A model generated the notes under the pieces. The model searched no databases. It was not told where the DNA came from and worked only from the letters and a program-made list of their open reading frames with translations. The translations under genes were made by a program, and so were the position numbers. A stretch of 64,000 nucleotides of DNA, taken from contig JALCMG010000010.1 of the NCBI GenBank assembly GCA_022648325.1, positions 34,482 to 98,481 of the forward strand, written 5' to 3'. Positions 1 through 8,852 of this stretch are shown one piece after another; within the stretch, counting starts at the first letter, position 1, and each line of letters begins with the position of its first letter. Source of the stretch: Olsenella sp. (lineage in GTDB: Bacteria > Actinomycetota > Coriobacteriia > Coriobacteriales > Atopobiaceae).

Positions 1-2328
1 GAGTCAATCCTGCGGAACCTTGAAATCGGCATTATCGATTCGAGGGTTAAGTATGGAACACCAATGATGATCGGCTATCTCCCCGACACCTTTGGTTTCA
101 ACGCACAAATGCCAGCCATCCTTCGCCATGCCGGCATTACTAGCTTCATTGGGTGGCGAGGATTGAGCTTTGGGGAAAATGTCCCAGGTGTTTATTTTGA
201 CTGGAAGTCACTCGGATCCGACCGAGTCATTGCCGCCTGCCTGCCGCGTGGATACTCAATGGGCATGATGCCGGTGGAGGCCCTAAATCAAATCAGTGAT
301 TTCGTAAAGCTCAAGCTTGATCCCGAGACTGAGTTTGTGGCCAATCAAACGGACTCCGGCGATGTCCTGGTCTCTGCGGGCGTTGACCAAAAGAGCATGC
401 TTCTGGATTACGACCGCATCGTGAGCGATTACAACCAGGCTTCGGCCTATGGTTACGACATCTCTGATTATCCGCGATTCATTGAATCTCTCGAGAGCAA
501 GAGACTTCCAGAATTCGAAGGGGAGCTGAGGCTTCCGGCTTATGCCAGGGTTCACCGGACAATCGGGTCTGTAAGAACTAAGACCAAGCAAGCGGTTTTT
601 GCTCTGGAGCAAATGATTATTCGACGCGTCGAGCCGATGATGGTCATTGCCCGCTCGCTTGGAATCGAGGTATCAAATGGCCTACTGATAAGGCTTTGGA
701 AGAAACTCCTTGAGAACCAGGCCCATGACAGTATGGGAGGATGCGTCTCCGATAATGTTGCCGAGGACATCTCCCATCGCATCAAGCAGGCAGGGGAGCT
801 CGCTGACGGCATCGAAAACATCATTGAGAGGCGGATTGCCGATGCCCTCAACCTCTCGGCCAACCAGGTGCTGGTCTTTAACACCGACCCGACTCCGTTC
901 CATGGTGAGAAAATCGTACACATTGTCACCTCAACGAAGAACATCGCATTCCCATGCAGCTCATATGCAGTAATCGAGCACGAGCAGTATTACCCTGCGC
1001 GCTCGGGAGTCAACAGGATTACTGCGACAGGGACCGAGACCATTGTCGAGGCACCTTACTATGAGCTTGATGTTCGCATTTCCGTTGATCTTCCGCCCCT
1101 GGGATACCGTGTCATCGAATTCGTGGATTCCAAGCAGCCGCTTGAATCGTATGTCGTTTCCGATGATGCTGAAATCAACAATGCTCGGCTTTCCCTTGCG
1201 TTTAGAGATGGTAAGGTCAGGCTGGATACGGCCGAGGGGTTCAGCATCGATGACTTCGTCACGCTGACGGATTGCGGTAACGACGGGGACACCTATGATT
1301 TCTCGCCTCTTGAGGATGAGAATGAAACGGTTCTTCGGTTTAGCAGTGCTTACGTAAGGGAGTCTTCCCATCGCAAAGAGCTCGTTCTGAAGGGTTCCGC
1401 GGATCTTCCCGTTTGCATAGAAGATCGCAGGGAGCAGAGTGGTGTTACTTCCGCCGTCGTGTATGAGGTGGTTTTGTCAATCGGAGATGATGACCTTATT
1501 GAGGGCAAGGTCTCAGTTGATAACCAGGTGTTCTCTCATCGTGTGCGGCTTTGCCTGGAAACCCTTTCTTCGAATAATCGCTCAATCGCGCAGATACAGA
1601 ATGGCTTCCTTGAGCACCTCCGCACCGAGGCTCCTGCTGATTGGCGCAATCGATATGTGGAAAAGCCGGTCCCAATTGAGGTGTTTGACAAGAGTGTCAC
1701 CGTTCCTGGGGAAGAGTTCTCCATCACCGTTTTTGCCGACGGCATCAAGGAATATGAGCGCAAGGAGTCCGGTCTTTTCCTGACGCTGTTTGCAACTACT
1801 GGTGAGCTTGGCAAGGCCAATCTTGCCTGGCGTCCAGGAAGAGCCTCTGGTGATACTACAAATGAGGGGCATGTGATGATGCATACTCCGCTTGCACAGG
1901 AAATTGGTACCCATTCGATTACTTTTGGCGTGAGGATTTCTAAGGGTGAGTTCGATGGCATGTCAATTGCCCAGGCCGCTCACGCTCGTCTTGCGCCTTC
2001 AGTAAGCTACCAGAGGCAGACCCTCAACCTCTTTATCCGAAGGCTTGACAATAAGATTTGGCCCGCACAGAGGCCGCTAGACCTTCCGCTCTCGTTCAGC
2101 GCATTTGATATCCCCGAAGGCCTGCTCGTTTCCTGTGTCATGCCCTCGCTTACCAGGAAAGACTATGCGCTGGTAAGATTTGAGAATCCTTCAAGCAATG
2201 ATGTGCCAATCCAGAGGGAGGGTATCTTGGCACAGGCGATTCAAACTGATGCGCTGGAAGATGAGCTTCCGTCCACCGAATGTATTCCAGCCTATGGGTT
2301 TGTTTCGATGCTCGTGCCCTTGCGATGA
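1..2328 (+). CDS. Alpha-mannosidase, glycoside hydrolase family 38, 5' end missing
   Basis: Hydrolyses alpha-mannosides, probably in the cytoplasm since bacterial GH38 enzymes usually act on imported oligosaccharides. The reading frame is open from base 1, so the start lies upstream. The GYLPDTFG segment near codon 25 matches the GH38 active-site motif carrying the catalytic Asp, and ENQAHDSMGG near codon 240 matches the zinc-ligand His-Asp motif. The remaining ~500 residues are the beta-rich mannosidase middle and C-terminal domains. The position after the Asp motif has Phe where many homologues have His. A strong terminator follows, so this ends its transcription unit. The family call is firm; the sugar linkage cannot be read from the sequence. 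Confidence 0.9.
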   Translation, partial: ESILRNLEIGIIDSRVKYGTPMMIGYLPDTFGFNAQMPAILRHAGITSFIGWRGLSFGENVPGVYFDWKSLGSDRVIAACLPRGYSMGMMPVEALNQISDFVKLKLDPETEFVANQTDSGDVLVSAGVDQKSMLLDYDRIVSDYNQASAYGYDISDYPRFIESLESKRLPEFEGELRLPAYARVHRTIGSVRTKTKQAVFALEQMIIRRVEPMMVIARSLGIEVSNGLLIRLWKKLLENQAHDSMGGCVSDNVAEDISHRIKQAGELADGIENIIERRIADALNLSANQVLVFNTDPTPFHGEKIVHIVTSTKNIAFPCSSYAVIEHEQYYPARSGVNRITATGTETIVEAPYYELDVRISVDLPPLGYRVIEFVDSKQPLESYVVSDDAEINNARLSLAFRDGKVRLDTAEGFSIDDFVTLTDCGNDGDTYDFSPLEDENETVLRFSSAYVRESSHRKELVLKGSADLPVCIEDRREQSGVTSAVVYEVVLSIGDDDLIEGKVSVDNQVFSHRVRLCLETLSSNNRSIAQIQNGFLEHLRTEAPADWRNRYVEKPVPIEVFDKSVTVPGEEFSITVFADGIKEYERKESGLFLTLFATTGELGKANLAWRPGRASGDTTNEGHVMMHTPLAQEIGTHSITFGVRISKGEFDGMSIAQAAHARLAPSVSYQRQTLNLFIRRLDNKIWPAQRPLDLPLSFSAFDIPEGLLVSCVMPSLTRKDYALVRFENPSSNDVPIQREGILAQAIQTDALEDELPSTECIPAYGFVSMLVPLR

Positions 2329-2361
2329 GCCGCGCTGCCCTGAAAGAGAAAGAAGTTGTAT

Positions 2362-2405
2362 GACGGTGGCCCCGCGTTTGTCGCGGGATCACCGTCTTTC
2401 TTTCT
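2362..2405 (+). terminator. Rho-independent terminator after the mannosidase gene
   Basis: GACGGTG pairs with CACCGTC and the inner CCCGCG with CGCGGG around a TTTGT loop (2362-2396). A T-rich tail TTTCTTTCTT follows. Confidence 0.85.
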
Positions 2406-2779
2406 TGCATCAATAAAGAAACGAACAATATGCCTAGATGGATGATGATCTCCTCTTACTGAAATAGTGTCTGTAACTGTGCTGCGTAGTTTCGCTGGCG
2501 AAATCAAGCGGACCTCTGAGACAGTCCTGATTACTCGAGTACGCGCCAAACCATACCTTTGCGAACTAGGGACTCTCGACCGTTCACTCCTGCGCAAACT
2601 CTGCGAACGGCGCACGATGATAACGTGAATCGCCCTCCATGCGCATATGTATTGGTGCAATAACGTTGTAATCTGTCAGATTTGTGCAAGCATGCCGTCA
2701 GAAACGTGCAGCGCTTTCTTAGAAGGACGGGCCAGTCGCCTGGAACCGCCTCCATCATTGGTGTATGGGGGTGGTCGGC
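2406..2779. other. Intergenic region upstream of comEA with no gene seen
   Basis: This stretch of about 370 bases has no ORF with coding character. It contains a short palindrome (TTTCGC-TG-GCGAAA near 2490) and an inverted repeat (CCGTTC ... GAACGG near 2580-2610). No convincing promoter could be assigned, although the comEA transcript presumably starts here. Confidence 0.5.
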
Positions 2780-3526
2780 ATGGCACAGGTATCAAGGTCG
2801 CGGGACAGCTTGGGAAAGCGTGTCCGACACGGCGCGCGTGCCCTGGCGAGAAGGGCTGGCCTCTCACCTGCTGCAAAGGCCGTTGCTGCTGGAATCGTGC
2901 TTGTCACCGTGCTCGTGGTGCTAGCCTGTGCCTTCCTGCTTCCAGGACACCCCGGTGGATCCTTTGTCATAGAGCGCGGGGATGGTCCGGCGGCCGGGCG
3001 CACCCAGGCTGAGACGACACCGAACGACGAGGCAGACGATGCCTCAGAACATGAGGATGCCGAGACGCCACCGTCCATGGTGGTGCATGTTGACGGCATG
3101 GTGGCAAGCCCGGGCGTCTATCGGCTCCAGGGGGACTCGCTGCGTGTGCATGACGCTGTGGAGGCGGCGGGCGGACTTGCGGAGGGTGCGGACACCTCGC
3201 ACATGAATCTCGCTGAGCCCCTCGCGGACGGCGAGAAGGTGCATGTCCCGGCCATGGGAGAGCAGGATGCTGACGACCAGGCCCAAGAGTCGGTCGCGAC
3301 GGGTGCCGGAGGCTCAGCGTCCCCGTCTTCCGGGGGCATCGTGAACATCAACACCGCGACGGTCGCCGAGCTCACGGCGCTTCCTGGTGTCGGTGAGGCG
3401 ACGGCCGCGGAGATCATTCGCGACCGCGAGGCCAATGGTGCCTTCAGAAGCGTCGAGGACCTCATGCGCGTCTCGGGGATAGGTGAGAAAAAGTTCGCCA
3501 AGCTTAAGGACAGGATCCGTGTCTGA
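2780..3526 (+). CDS. comEA: ComEA-type DNA-binding competence protein
   Basis: Membrane-anchored receptor that binds double-stranded DNA outside the membrane and hands it to the ComEC channel. From this start the protein has 248 residues: a basic N-terminus, one membrane segment at about 34-55, an acidic linker, an SLBB domain at about 100-160 (VVHVDGMVASPGVY) and two helix-hairpin-helix motifs at about 186-248 (NINTATVAELTALPGVG, VSGIGEKKF). The ATG at 2780 is preferred over the one at 2765 because GGGGGTGG lies five bases before it. The stop overlaps the comEC start, so the two are translationally coupled. Length and domain order are normal for the family. Confidence 0.93.
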   Translation: MAQVSRSRDSLGKRVRHGARALARRAGLSPAAKAVAAGIVLVTVLVVLACAFLLPGHPGGSFVIERGDGPAAGRTQAETTPNDEADDASEHEDAETPPSMVVHVDGMVASPGVYRLQGDSLRVHDAVEAAGGLAEGADTSHMNLAEPLADGEKVHVPAMGEQDADDQAQESVATGAGGSASPSSGGIVNINTATVAELTALPGVGEATAAEIIRDREANGAFRSVEDLMRVSGIGEKKFAKLKDRIRV

Positions 3527-6014
3527 GGGCACGGGGAGGGCTGCGACCGTCCAGGGGGCGCACGGTACAGCCAGGCCCACGCGCGCCCACATGCCCACGC
3601 GGCCAGCCATCCCCATGACGCTCTGGGGTCTTGCGGCGACCGTCCTGGCAGAGCGCGCCGTGCTGCGCTTTGCCTGCCCTCCCTCCTCGGGGTTTCCCCT
3701 TGTGGCCGCAGGTGCCGTGGGTGTCGCGGCGGCCACAGGTGCGTTCGCCGTTGTATTCGTGCTCCTCCCCAAGGGACGACAAGCCCGGCCTGTCCGCTCG
3801 CCCCGGGTTCCGGCGGTCCTTCTGTTTGCCCTGGTCACGGTGCTTTCCGGGGCGCTCGTGGGGTGGCTCGCGCTCGGGCGCGAGGCGGAGGCGGCGAGGC
3901 TGCTCTCGACACGTGCGGTCTCTTCGTGGGAGCTTAGGGTCGATGGGGACATGGTGAAGGGCGGGCGCGGATGGCGGGGCCGCGCGGGCGTGTTTAGAGC
4001 GGACGGCTCCAAGGTCGGGACGGTCTGGCTCAGCTCGCCCGCCCGGCTAGAGCACGGATCGCTGGCCTCCTGCGTAGGGAGGTTCAAGGCCAACGGGGAC
4101 GACGACTGGGGCACCACCTCGCGCATGCAGGGCATTGCGGGGACGGTCTCGGTTGTCCATGTGACGTCCTCGCGCGAGGTGGAGGGGCCTCTCGGCGCCG
4201 TGCTGCGCGCACGGCGGGCCGTGCTGGCGTCCTTCTCGCCATACGAGTCCGACGGCGCGGCGGTGCTGGCGGGAAGCGTCTGCGGCGATCGCTCGCCGCT
4301 ACGCGCACGGGGCCTTGACGGTGCCTTTTCGGCTTGCGGCGTCTCGCATCTTGTGGCGGTGTCGGGAAGCCACCTCGCCATCCTGGCCGGCACCCTCTCG
4401 GCGCTGCTTGGCAAGACGCGGCTGCGGCCTGCCGCCCGCGGCGCGCTCGCCCTTGGTGCCGCCGCCCTCTTTGTTGTCTTTTGCGGTGCCCCCGCGTCTG
4501 CCGTGCGTGCGGGCATCATGAGCTGCGTCTCGTTTTGCGGGGGACTTGCAGGGAGGAGGTCGCACGCGCTCTCCTCGGCATGCGCTGCGGCGCTCGCTAT
4601 GGCGCTGCTTGACCCCTATGTCTCCGGGCAGCTGGGGTTTCTCCTCTCGGTTGCCTCGGTGGTCGGCATCTGCCTGTTTGGCGGATACGTGGGCCACGCG
4701 CTCGACGTGCTCACCAGGACCGCGCGCCGCCACGGAAGGCGCAGGCCGCATATGGCGCGCTCGCTTGGACGCTTTAGGAAAAACTCCTGCGACGCCCTGG
4801 GCGTCTCTGTGGTGGCACAGGTCTTCACGCTGCCTCTGACCTGCCCCACATTTGGTGAGGTGTCGCTCATAGCGCCGCTTGCGAACCTCGTGCTGACACC
4901 TCTTTTTGTGGCGCTCGTGTCCCTGGGGCTGGGTGCCGCCGCCCTCACGCCCCTGCCCGCCCTGCAGGCCCCCGTACTTGCTGCGGCACGGGGTGCCTCC
5001 CAGGTGTTCTGCGCGATGCTCTCCGCCCTTTCGAGGCTTCCCTTCGCCTGCCTTGCCGTGGACGCGAGCGGGGCGGTCCTCTTTGTTGTGCTCTTCGCGG
5101 CGTGCGCGGCCATCTACGTGGCATGGCCCGCCCCCAGGCGACGCCACCTTGCCCTTGCCTCGCTGGCCCTTGCGACCTGCTTTGCTGCCACCCTGTTCTG
5201 CCTGCGGTTTTTCCAACCGCCGCGGATCTGCGTCCTGGACGTGGGACAAGGCGACGCCATCCTCGTGACCGATGGCGCGGCCGCCGTGCTTGTGGATGCG
5301 GGGCCGGACGGCACGGTCTCGCGGGCCTTGGCACGGCAGGGCATTATCCACCTGGATGCCATCGTGCTAACGCACCTCCACGACGACCACGTGCACGGCG
5401 TCGACGACCTTGTGGGGCACCTGGCTTGCGAACACGTCCTTGTGGCCCAAGGCGTTGCGGACAACATCTCAGACGGGCTCTCAAAGAGCACTCAGCAGCT
5501 CACGGGCCACGAGGCGGAGGAGATTTCATACGGAGACACCATCGTTGCCGGCTCGTTTTCACTTCGCGTCATCTCGCCGGTCGAGGAGGTTGCCGGCGAC
5601 AAGAACGAGGACTCCGTCATGCTCGCCCTCTCATATGAGCATGCCGGCCGCAGCCTCACGGGGCTTCTCACGGGCGACGCCGAGAGGGACGAGACCGGCG
5701 CCTGCCTTGCCCGCAGTGACGTGGGCGATATCGACGTCCTTAAGGTGGGGCACCACGGCTCCGAGGTCTCCGTAACGGATGGGCAGGCGGCCCTGCTTGA
5801 CCCTGAGGTCTCCGTTGCGAGCGCCGGTGAGAACAACAGGTACGGCCACCCGCGCAAGGAGTGCGTCGACGCCCTCGAGGGTGTGGGTTCGGTCTTCCTC
5901 TGCACCAAGGACGTCGGTACCGTCACGGTCCGGCCCGGTGCCACAGGGCCTGTTGTACAGACGGAGCGCGCGGTGACGGAGGCGCCGAGTGGCCCGTGGG
6001 AGCGCGGGCTGTGA
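3519..6014 (+). CDS. comEC: ComEC/Rec2 DNA uptake channel with metallo-beta-lactamase domain
   Basis: Polytopic protein that passes single-stranded DNA through the membrane during transformation. The order is an N-terminal membrane/OB region, a central competence domain with many helices (motif VSHLVAVSGSHLAILAG), and a C-terminal MBL-fold domain (VLDVGQGDAI, THLHDDHVHG, VGHHGS), probably the nuclease that degrades the non-transforming strand. GTG at 3519 overlaps the comEA stop by eight bases and has AAGGACAGG upstream; an earlier in-frame GTG at 3483 lies inside comEA and is less likely. At 831 residues it is of normal length and looks intact. Confidence 0.93.
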   Translation: MSEGTGRAATVQGAHGTARPTRAHMPTRPAIPMTLWGLAATVLAERAVLRFACPPSSGFPLVAAGAVGVAAATGAFAVVFVLLPKGRQARPVRSPRVPAVLLFALVTVLSGALVGWLALGREAEAARLLSTRAVSSWELRVDGDMVKGGRGWRGRAGVFRADGSKVGTVWLSSPARLEHGSLASCVGRFKANGDDDWGTTSRMQGIAGTVSVVHVTSSREVEGPLGAVLRARRAVLASFSPYESDGAAVLAGSVCGDRSPLRARGLDGAFSACGVSHLVAVSGSHLAILAGTLSALLGKTRLRPAARGALALGAAALFVVFCGAPASAVRAGIMSCVSFCGGLAGRRSHALSSACAAALAMALLDPYVSGQLGFLLSVASVVGICLFGGYVGHALDVLTRTARRHGRRRPHMARSLGRFRKNSCDALGVSVVAQVFTLPLTCPTFGEVSLIAPLANLVLTPLFVALVSLGLGAAALTPLPALQAPVLAAARGASQVFCAMLSALSRLPFACLAVDASGAVLFVVLFAACAAIYVAWPAPRRRHLALASLALATCFAATLFCLRFFQPPRICVLDVGQGDAILVTDGAAAVLVDAGPDGTVSRALARQGIIHLDAIVLTHLHDDHVHGVDDLVGHLACEHVLVAQGVADNISDGLSKSTQQLTGHEAEEISYGDTIVAGSFSLRVISPVEEVAGDKNEDSVMLALSYEHAGRSLTGLLTGDAERDETGACLARSDVGDIDVLKVGHHGSEVSVTDGQAALLDPEVSVASAGENNRYGHPRKECVDALEGVGSVFLCTKDVGTVTVRPGATGPVVQTERAVTEAPSGPWERGL

Positions 6015-6065
6015 CGACGACCGGTTTGTGGCAGAGTAGGGGGGTCGACGCAATGGAGGGAACGC

Positions 6066-7061
6066 ATGGCAAAGAAGGCAAGACTGCTGCCAGCATATCT
6101 GGTGGTGGGCGCGGATGAGCTCAAGCGCAAGAGCGCGATAGCGCGTCTCAAAGGCTACCTGGACGAAGGGCTGGCGGCATTCAACCTGGACGAGATCTCG
6201 CCGACGGCAGACACGGATCCCGTGGCCATCATCTCGTCTCTCAATACCATGCCCGTGGGCGACTCTCCGCGCATCGTGATTATAGAGCCTGCCGATAAGC
6301 TTCCCAAGCCCGTCTCGGAGGCCATCGTGGGCTATCTGAAGGACCCAAACCCCGCTTGCACGCTGCTTCTCTCGGCGACCACGCTGGCAAAGTCGACGCG
6401 CCTTTACAAGGCGGTCGCAAAGGTGGGCCCCAAGGCGGTCATTGACTGCACACCTGCCACGAGAAGGGACCTGCCCTCCTATGTGCAGAAGCTCGCGCGC
6501 TCGCATGGCCTTTCTATGGACCAGGACGCCGCCCGTGCGCTCGTGGACCGCGTGGGGGAGTCGACCACCATGCTCGACACGCAGCTGCGTACGCTCTCGG
6601 CGCTCAAGGGTGGGCAGGGGCAGGTGACGCTTGCGGACGTCGAGGCGGACGTCGCGCGCGTCGCCGAGGTCAAGCCCTGGGAGTTCCTGGACCGCCTGAG
6701 CGAGCGCGACGTCCAACGCTCGTTGGAGCTCTACGCGCTGCTCAGGGGATCTTCGCAGGTGGGGCTTCTCACCCTGGCGACCATCCGCATCAGGGAGCTC
6801 ATCTGCGCGCGGGCGCTTGACGCACGGGGCGAGGGTGGCGGCGTCGCTCAGGCGCTCGGCAAGCAAGGCTGGCAGGTGAGAAACCACGTCCGCTGGGCCC
6901 GTGGCTTCGCCCCGGGCGAGCTGGAACGCGACCTTGCGGCCTGCGCTTCCTGCGAGCGAGCCCTCAAGGGTTCTGCGTCGGCTGACTCGGACTCGGCGTT
7001 CCTCTCGCTCATCGCGACCATCTGCGGAGGCAACAGGCAGCCGTCGCGAAAGGGGGCCTAA
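6066..7061 (+). CDS. holA: DNA polymerase III subunit delta
   Basis: The clamp-loader wrench subunit, which opens the beta sliding clamp for loading onto primed DNA. The 331-residue protein begins with the typical delta fold (LPAYLVVGADELKRKSAIAR), then an AAA+-like domain without a Walker A motif, and ends with the helical collar domain. GGAGGG lies six bases before the ATG. It sits 51 bases after comEC, a placement common in Gram-positive bacteria, and may be cotranscribed. It converges on rpsT. Confidence 0.92.
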   Translation: MAKKARLLPAYLVVGADELKRKSAIARLKGYLDEGLAAFNLDEISPTADTDPVAIISSLNTMPVGDSPRIVIIEPADKLPKPVSEAIVGYLKDPNPACTLLLSATTLAKSTRLYKAVAKVGPKAVIDCTPATRRDLPSYVQKLARSHGLSMDQDAARALVDRVGESTTMLDTQLRTLSALKGGQGQVTLADVEADVARVAEVKPWEFLDRLSERDVQRSLELYALLRGSSQVGLLTLATIRIRELICARALDARGEGGGVAQALGKQGWQVRNHVRWARGFAPGELERDLAACASCERALKGSASADSDSAFLSLIATICGGNRQPSRKGA

Positions 7062-7185
7062 CGGTCCCGGCCGCGCTAGGCCTGCGCCATGGAGCCCGCG
7101 GCCCCGGCGCCTTTGGAGTCCGGACCCGGTACCCCCGACGGCGTCCACCTGTGTCCCGGCGCCCCAAGCCTCCCTCGCCCATAGA

Positions 7186-7213
7186 AAAGGAGCCCGGCAC
7201 GCGGCCGGGCTCC
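7186..7213 (-). terminator. Terminator of rpsT
   Basis: A perfect ten-base-pair stem (GGAGCCCGGC at 7189-7198 with GCCGGGCTCC at 7204-7213). Read on the - strand it is followed by CTTTTCTA, so it mainly ends rpsT; it may also stop holA transcripts. Confidence 0.8.
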
Positions 7214-7243
7214 CAAAAGGCAAGCCATCGCAGGGAAGCGACA

Positions 7244-7507
7244 CTACTTCATAGAGTTGACGAGCTTCTGGACGCCAGACTTGCGGCCGGCGGCCTGGTT
7301 CTTGTGGATGATGCCCTTGGCGGCAGCCCTGTCGAGCTTGCGGCATGCGGCGTTGGCGGCAGCCTGGGCGGCGTCGACGTCGCCGGCCTCGACGGCGGCG
7401 TGAACCTTCTTAACGTAGGTCTTCAGCTCGGAGCGTACAGCCCTGTTGCGCATGCGGGCCTTCTCGGCGGTGATGATGCGCTTCTTCTGAGACTTGATGT
7501 TTGCCAC
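7244..7507 (-). CDS. rpsT: 30S ribosomal protein S20
   Basis: Small basic protein that binds 16S rRNA early in 30S assembly. The protein has 87 residues, the usual length, starting ANIKSQKKRI after the initiator and rich in Lys, Arg and Ala. The start is GTG at 7507 with GAAAGGAT eight bases upstream; the longer frame upstream is untranslated leader. It is monocistronic, with a promoter at 7605-7610 and its own terminator. Confidence 0.97.
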   Translation of the reverse strand: MANIKSQKKRIITAEKARMRNRAVRSELKTYVKKVHAAVEAGDVDAAQAAANAACRKLDRAAAKGIIHKNQAAGRKSGVQKLVNSMK

Positions 7508-7604
7508 GGTGCGGATCCTTTCAAATGCTTGTCCCTGAGGCCTCTTGGAGCTTGTAGGTGGGAAGTGGGGTTCCGCACCCAGACACGGCGAGGTCAACCA
7601 GAGC

Positions 7605-7633
7605 AGTATAGCAGAGCAAACGCCTGTGGAACC
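7605..7633 (-). promoter_or_regulatory. Putative rpsT promoter
   Basis: On the - strand TATACT (7605-7610) is a near-consensus -10 box, with a poor -35 (GGTTCC) 17 bases upstream. Transcription would start about 90 bases before the rpsT GTG. Confidence 0.6.
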
Positions 7634-7735
7634 CTCTATTTGCGCCGATGTACCCGCTTCGATTTTTCATCGAGCAAATTACACATGTTCTGGCGAGGGG
7701 GAACGGGCCTTCTTGAGGACCAGACGCATGGGGGA

Positions 7736-7861
7736 CTACTGGTGATCTCTTCTCAGCAGCCATACGATTGCTATGACAGCAACGACAATGCATATGATGA
7801 TCGGCGCATGTGCTACAACATAAGTGACGATAAGCTCTGGAAGCCCAAGCCCATAGGTCAT
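7736..7861 (-). CDS. Small single-pass membrane protein, 41 residues
   Basis: Not assigned to a family. The peptide starts MTYGLGLPEL, has one strongly hydrophobic segment at about 18-36 (APIIICIVVAVIAIVWLL) and ends in a charged tail (RRDHQ). Its ATG is part of an ATGA overlap with the stop of a nine-codon ORF that has a strong ribosome binding site, so translation is probably coupled. A further GGAGG lies nine bases before the ATG itself. It lies 170 bases downstream of the LuxR-PASTA gene on the same strand. The size and the pattern of Ala-Pro, hydrophobic stretch, Trp-Leu, then basic residues recall Fst/Ldr type I toxins, but the similarity is only in shape; a small regulatory membrane peptide is equally possible. 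Confidence 0.6.
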   Translation of the reverse strand: MTYGLGLPELIVTYVVAHAPIIICIVVAVIAIVWLLRRDHQ

Positions 7862-7887
7862 GGTCCCTCGCCTCCAATCTCTAGCAT
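7858..7887 (-). CDS. Nine-residue leader peptide coupled to the small membrane protein
   Basis: ATG at 7887 opens a ten-codon frame (MLEIGGEGP then stop) with an excellent Shine-Dalgarno sequence, GAGGAGG at 7895-7901, seven bases upstream. Its TGA overlaps the next ATG. It may be a translated leader that sets initiation of the 41-residue protein. No function can be assigned. Confidence 0.4.
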   Translation of the reverse strand: MLEIGGEGP

Positions 7888-8030
7888 GATTTTGCCTCCT
7901 CACAGTCGCCATTGCAGCAAGGCAATGCGTTGTGGGTCCAAGATACTGGGTTGGCCTGTGGCAAATCTGTCATTAGCGAAAGATGCTACATAGATTGACC
8001 CGCAGGTGGGGCATTTGATTGGGTGAGCGG

Positions 8031-8762
8031 CTATGTCGCTACCACCAAAACCACGCTTGCCTTCCAGTCGCCCTCCAAGTTATAGCCGGAAGTGCAGCCC
8101 TCTCCCCAGGAGAAGATGGAGATACCCGTTCCAAGTGCCTCCGCGCTTTTCACCTCCTTGAGCTCCAGGACCTTGCCCGAAGGTAGCTCGGATGCCTGCG
8201 ATTCAAATAGGGGGCAGAAGCCGGACTGAGCGACCTCAGAGGCTGCTGCGTCCGCGCGCATGCCAATCACATTCGGGAGTTCGCCATAGTCTGTGGAGAT
8301 GATTCCAGAGGGGGAACCTAGGTAGCCTTTCTCCTCGTAATAATGTAGTGAAAATAGCCGTTGCGTGACAAATGCAGCTATTAAGCATGCGATCGCTATG
8401 AGGACAATCCTTTTTGTTGCGTTTGCGCGCTTCTCGCCGCAAGGGATTACTGCACTTGGGCGATCAGGCGTTGGTGCGTTGTTGGCAGCATTTGCCGCAT
8501 CGGCATTCCGCGCGGCCGAGGCAGCCTCGGCCCTCGCCTGAGGAATACTCAAGAATTCTGACCGCGTGGAGACACCAAGTTTCTTGTATCCGCGCTGTCG
8601 GTAGGTGCCAACGGTCGAGGGGGTCACCCCCATGAGCTGCCCCGCCTCCTCAGCAGTCAATCCTTGGGCAACTGTACGTAAAGCTTCTGCCTCACGCTCG
8701 GATAGACCTGCCTCAGACAACAGCCGCTCGAAGTCAGGAGTGCACTTCTCACTTGCATCCAA
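8031..8762 (-). CDS. Membrane-anchored LuxR-type regulator with extracytoplasmic PASTA domain
   Basis: A 243-residue one-component regulator. A GerE/LuxR helix-turn-helix occupies about 18-70 ([20 protein letters not shown]). An Ala/Asn-rich linker follows, then one membrane segment at about 118-135, and an outer domain at 161-220 that begins [20 protein letters not shown], the signature of a PASTA domain. PASTA domains bind muropeptides or beta-lactams in PknB kinases and PBPs, so this protein may tie cell-wall state directly to transcription. GGGAGG lies nine bases before the ATG. It is divergent from lepA, and a small membrane peptide lies downstream. There is no receiver domain and no partner kinase nearby. 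Confidence 0.8.
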   Translation of the reverse strand: MDASEKCTPDFERLLSEAGLSEREAEALRTVAQGLTAEEAGQLMGVTPSTVGTYRQRGYKKLGVSTRSEFLSIPQARAEAASAARNADAANAANNAPTPDRPSAVIPCGEKRANATKRIVLIAIACLIAAFVTQRLFSLHYYEEKGYLGSPSGIISTDYGELPNVIGMRADAAASEVAQSGFCPLFESQASELPSGKVLELKEVKSAEALGTGISIFSWGEGCTSGYNLEGDWKASVVLVVAT

Positions 8763-8839
8763 AGTTGCCTCCCTCTCATACCGCGGGATTTAGCTTTCAT
8801 GATACGCGTCGACGCAGGCAAGACGCGCGGCCCATGCGC

Positions 8840-8852
8840 TATGATGTCTCGC
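8840..8852 (+). promoter_or_regulatory. -10 element just before the lepA start, suggesting a leaderless mRNA
   Basis: TATGAT at 8840-8845 lies seven bases before the ATG at 8853, the spacing expected if transcription starts at the initiation codon. No Shine-Dalgarno sequence precedes that ATG and no clear -35 box is visible. Confidence 0.5.

Noticed and set aside
5631..7346. A 571-codon open frame antisense to comEC and holA, running into rpsT
   Set aside because: It spans three real genes and a terminator and has an Arg/Gly-rich shadow composition.
7900..8067. Frame reading KCPTCGSIYVASFAND between luxR-PASTA and the small peptide, - strand
   Set aside because: It has a plausible CPTCG pair and ends right at the leader-ORF SD, but its only possible start is a CTG inside the luxR gene and there is no second Cys pair. 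It may be a relic.
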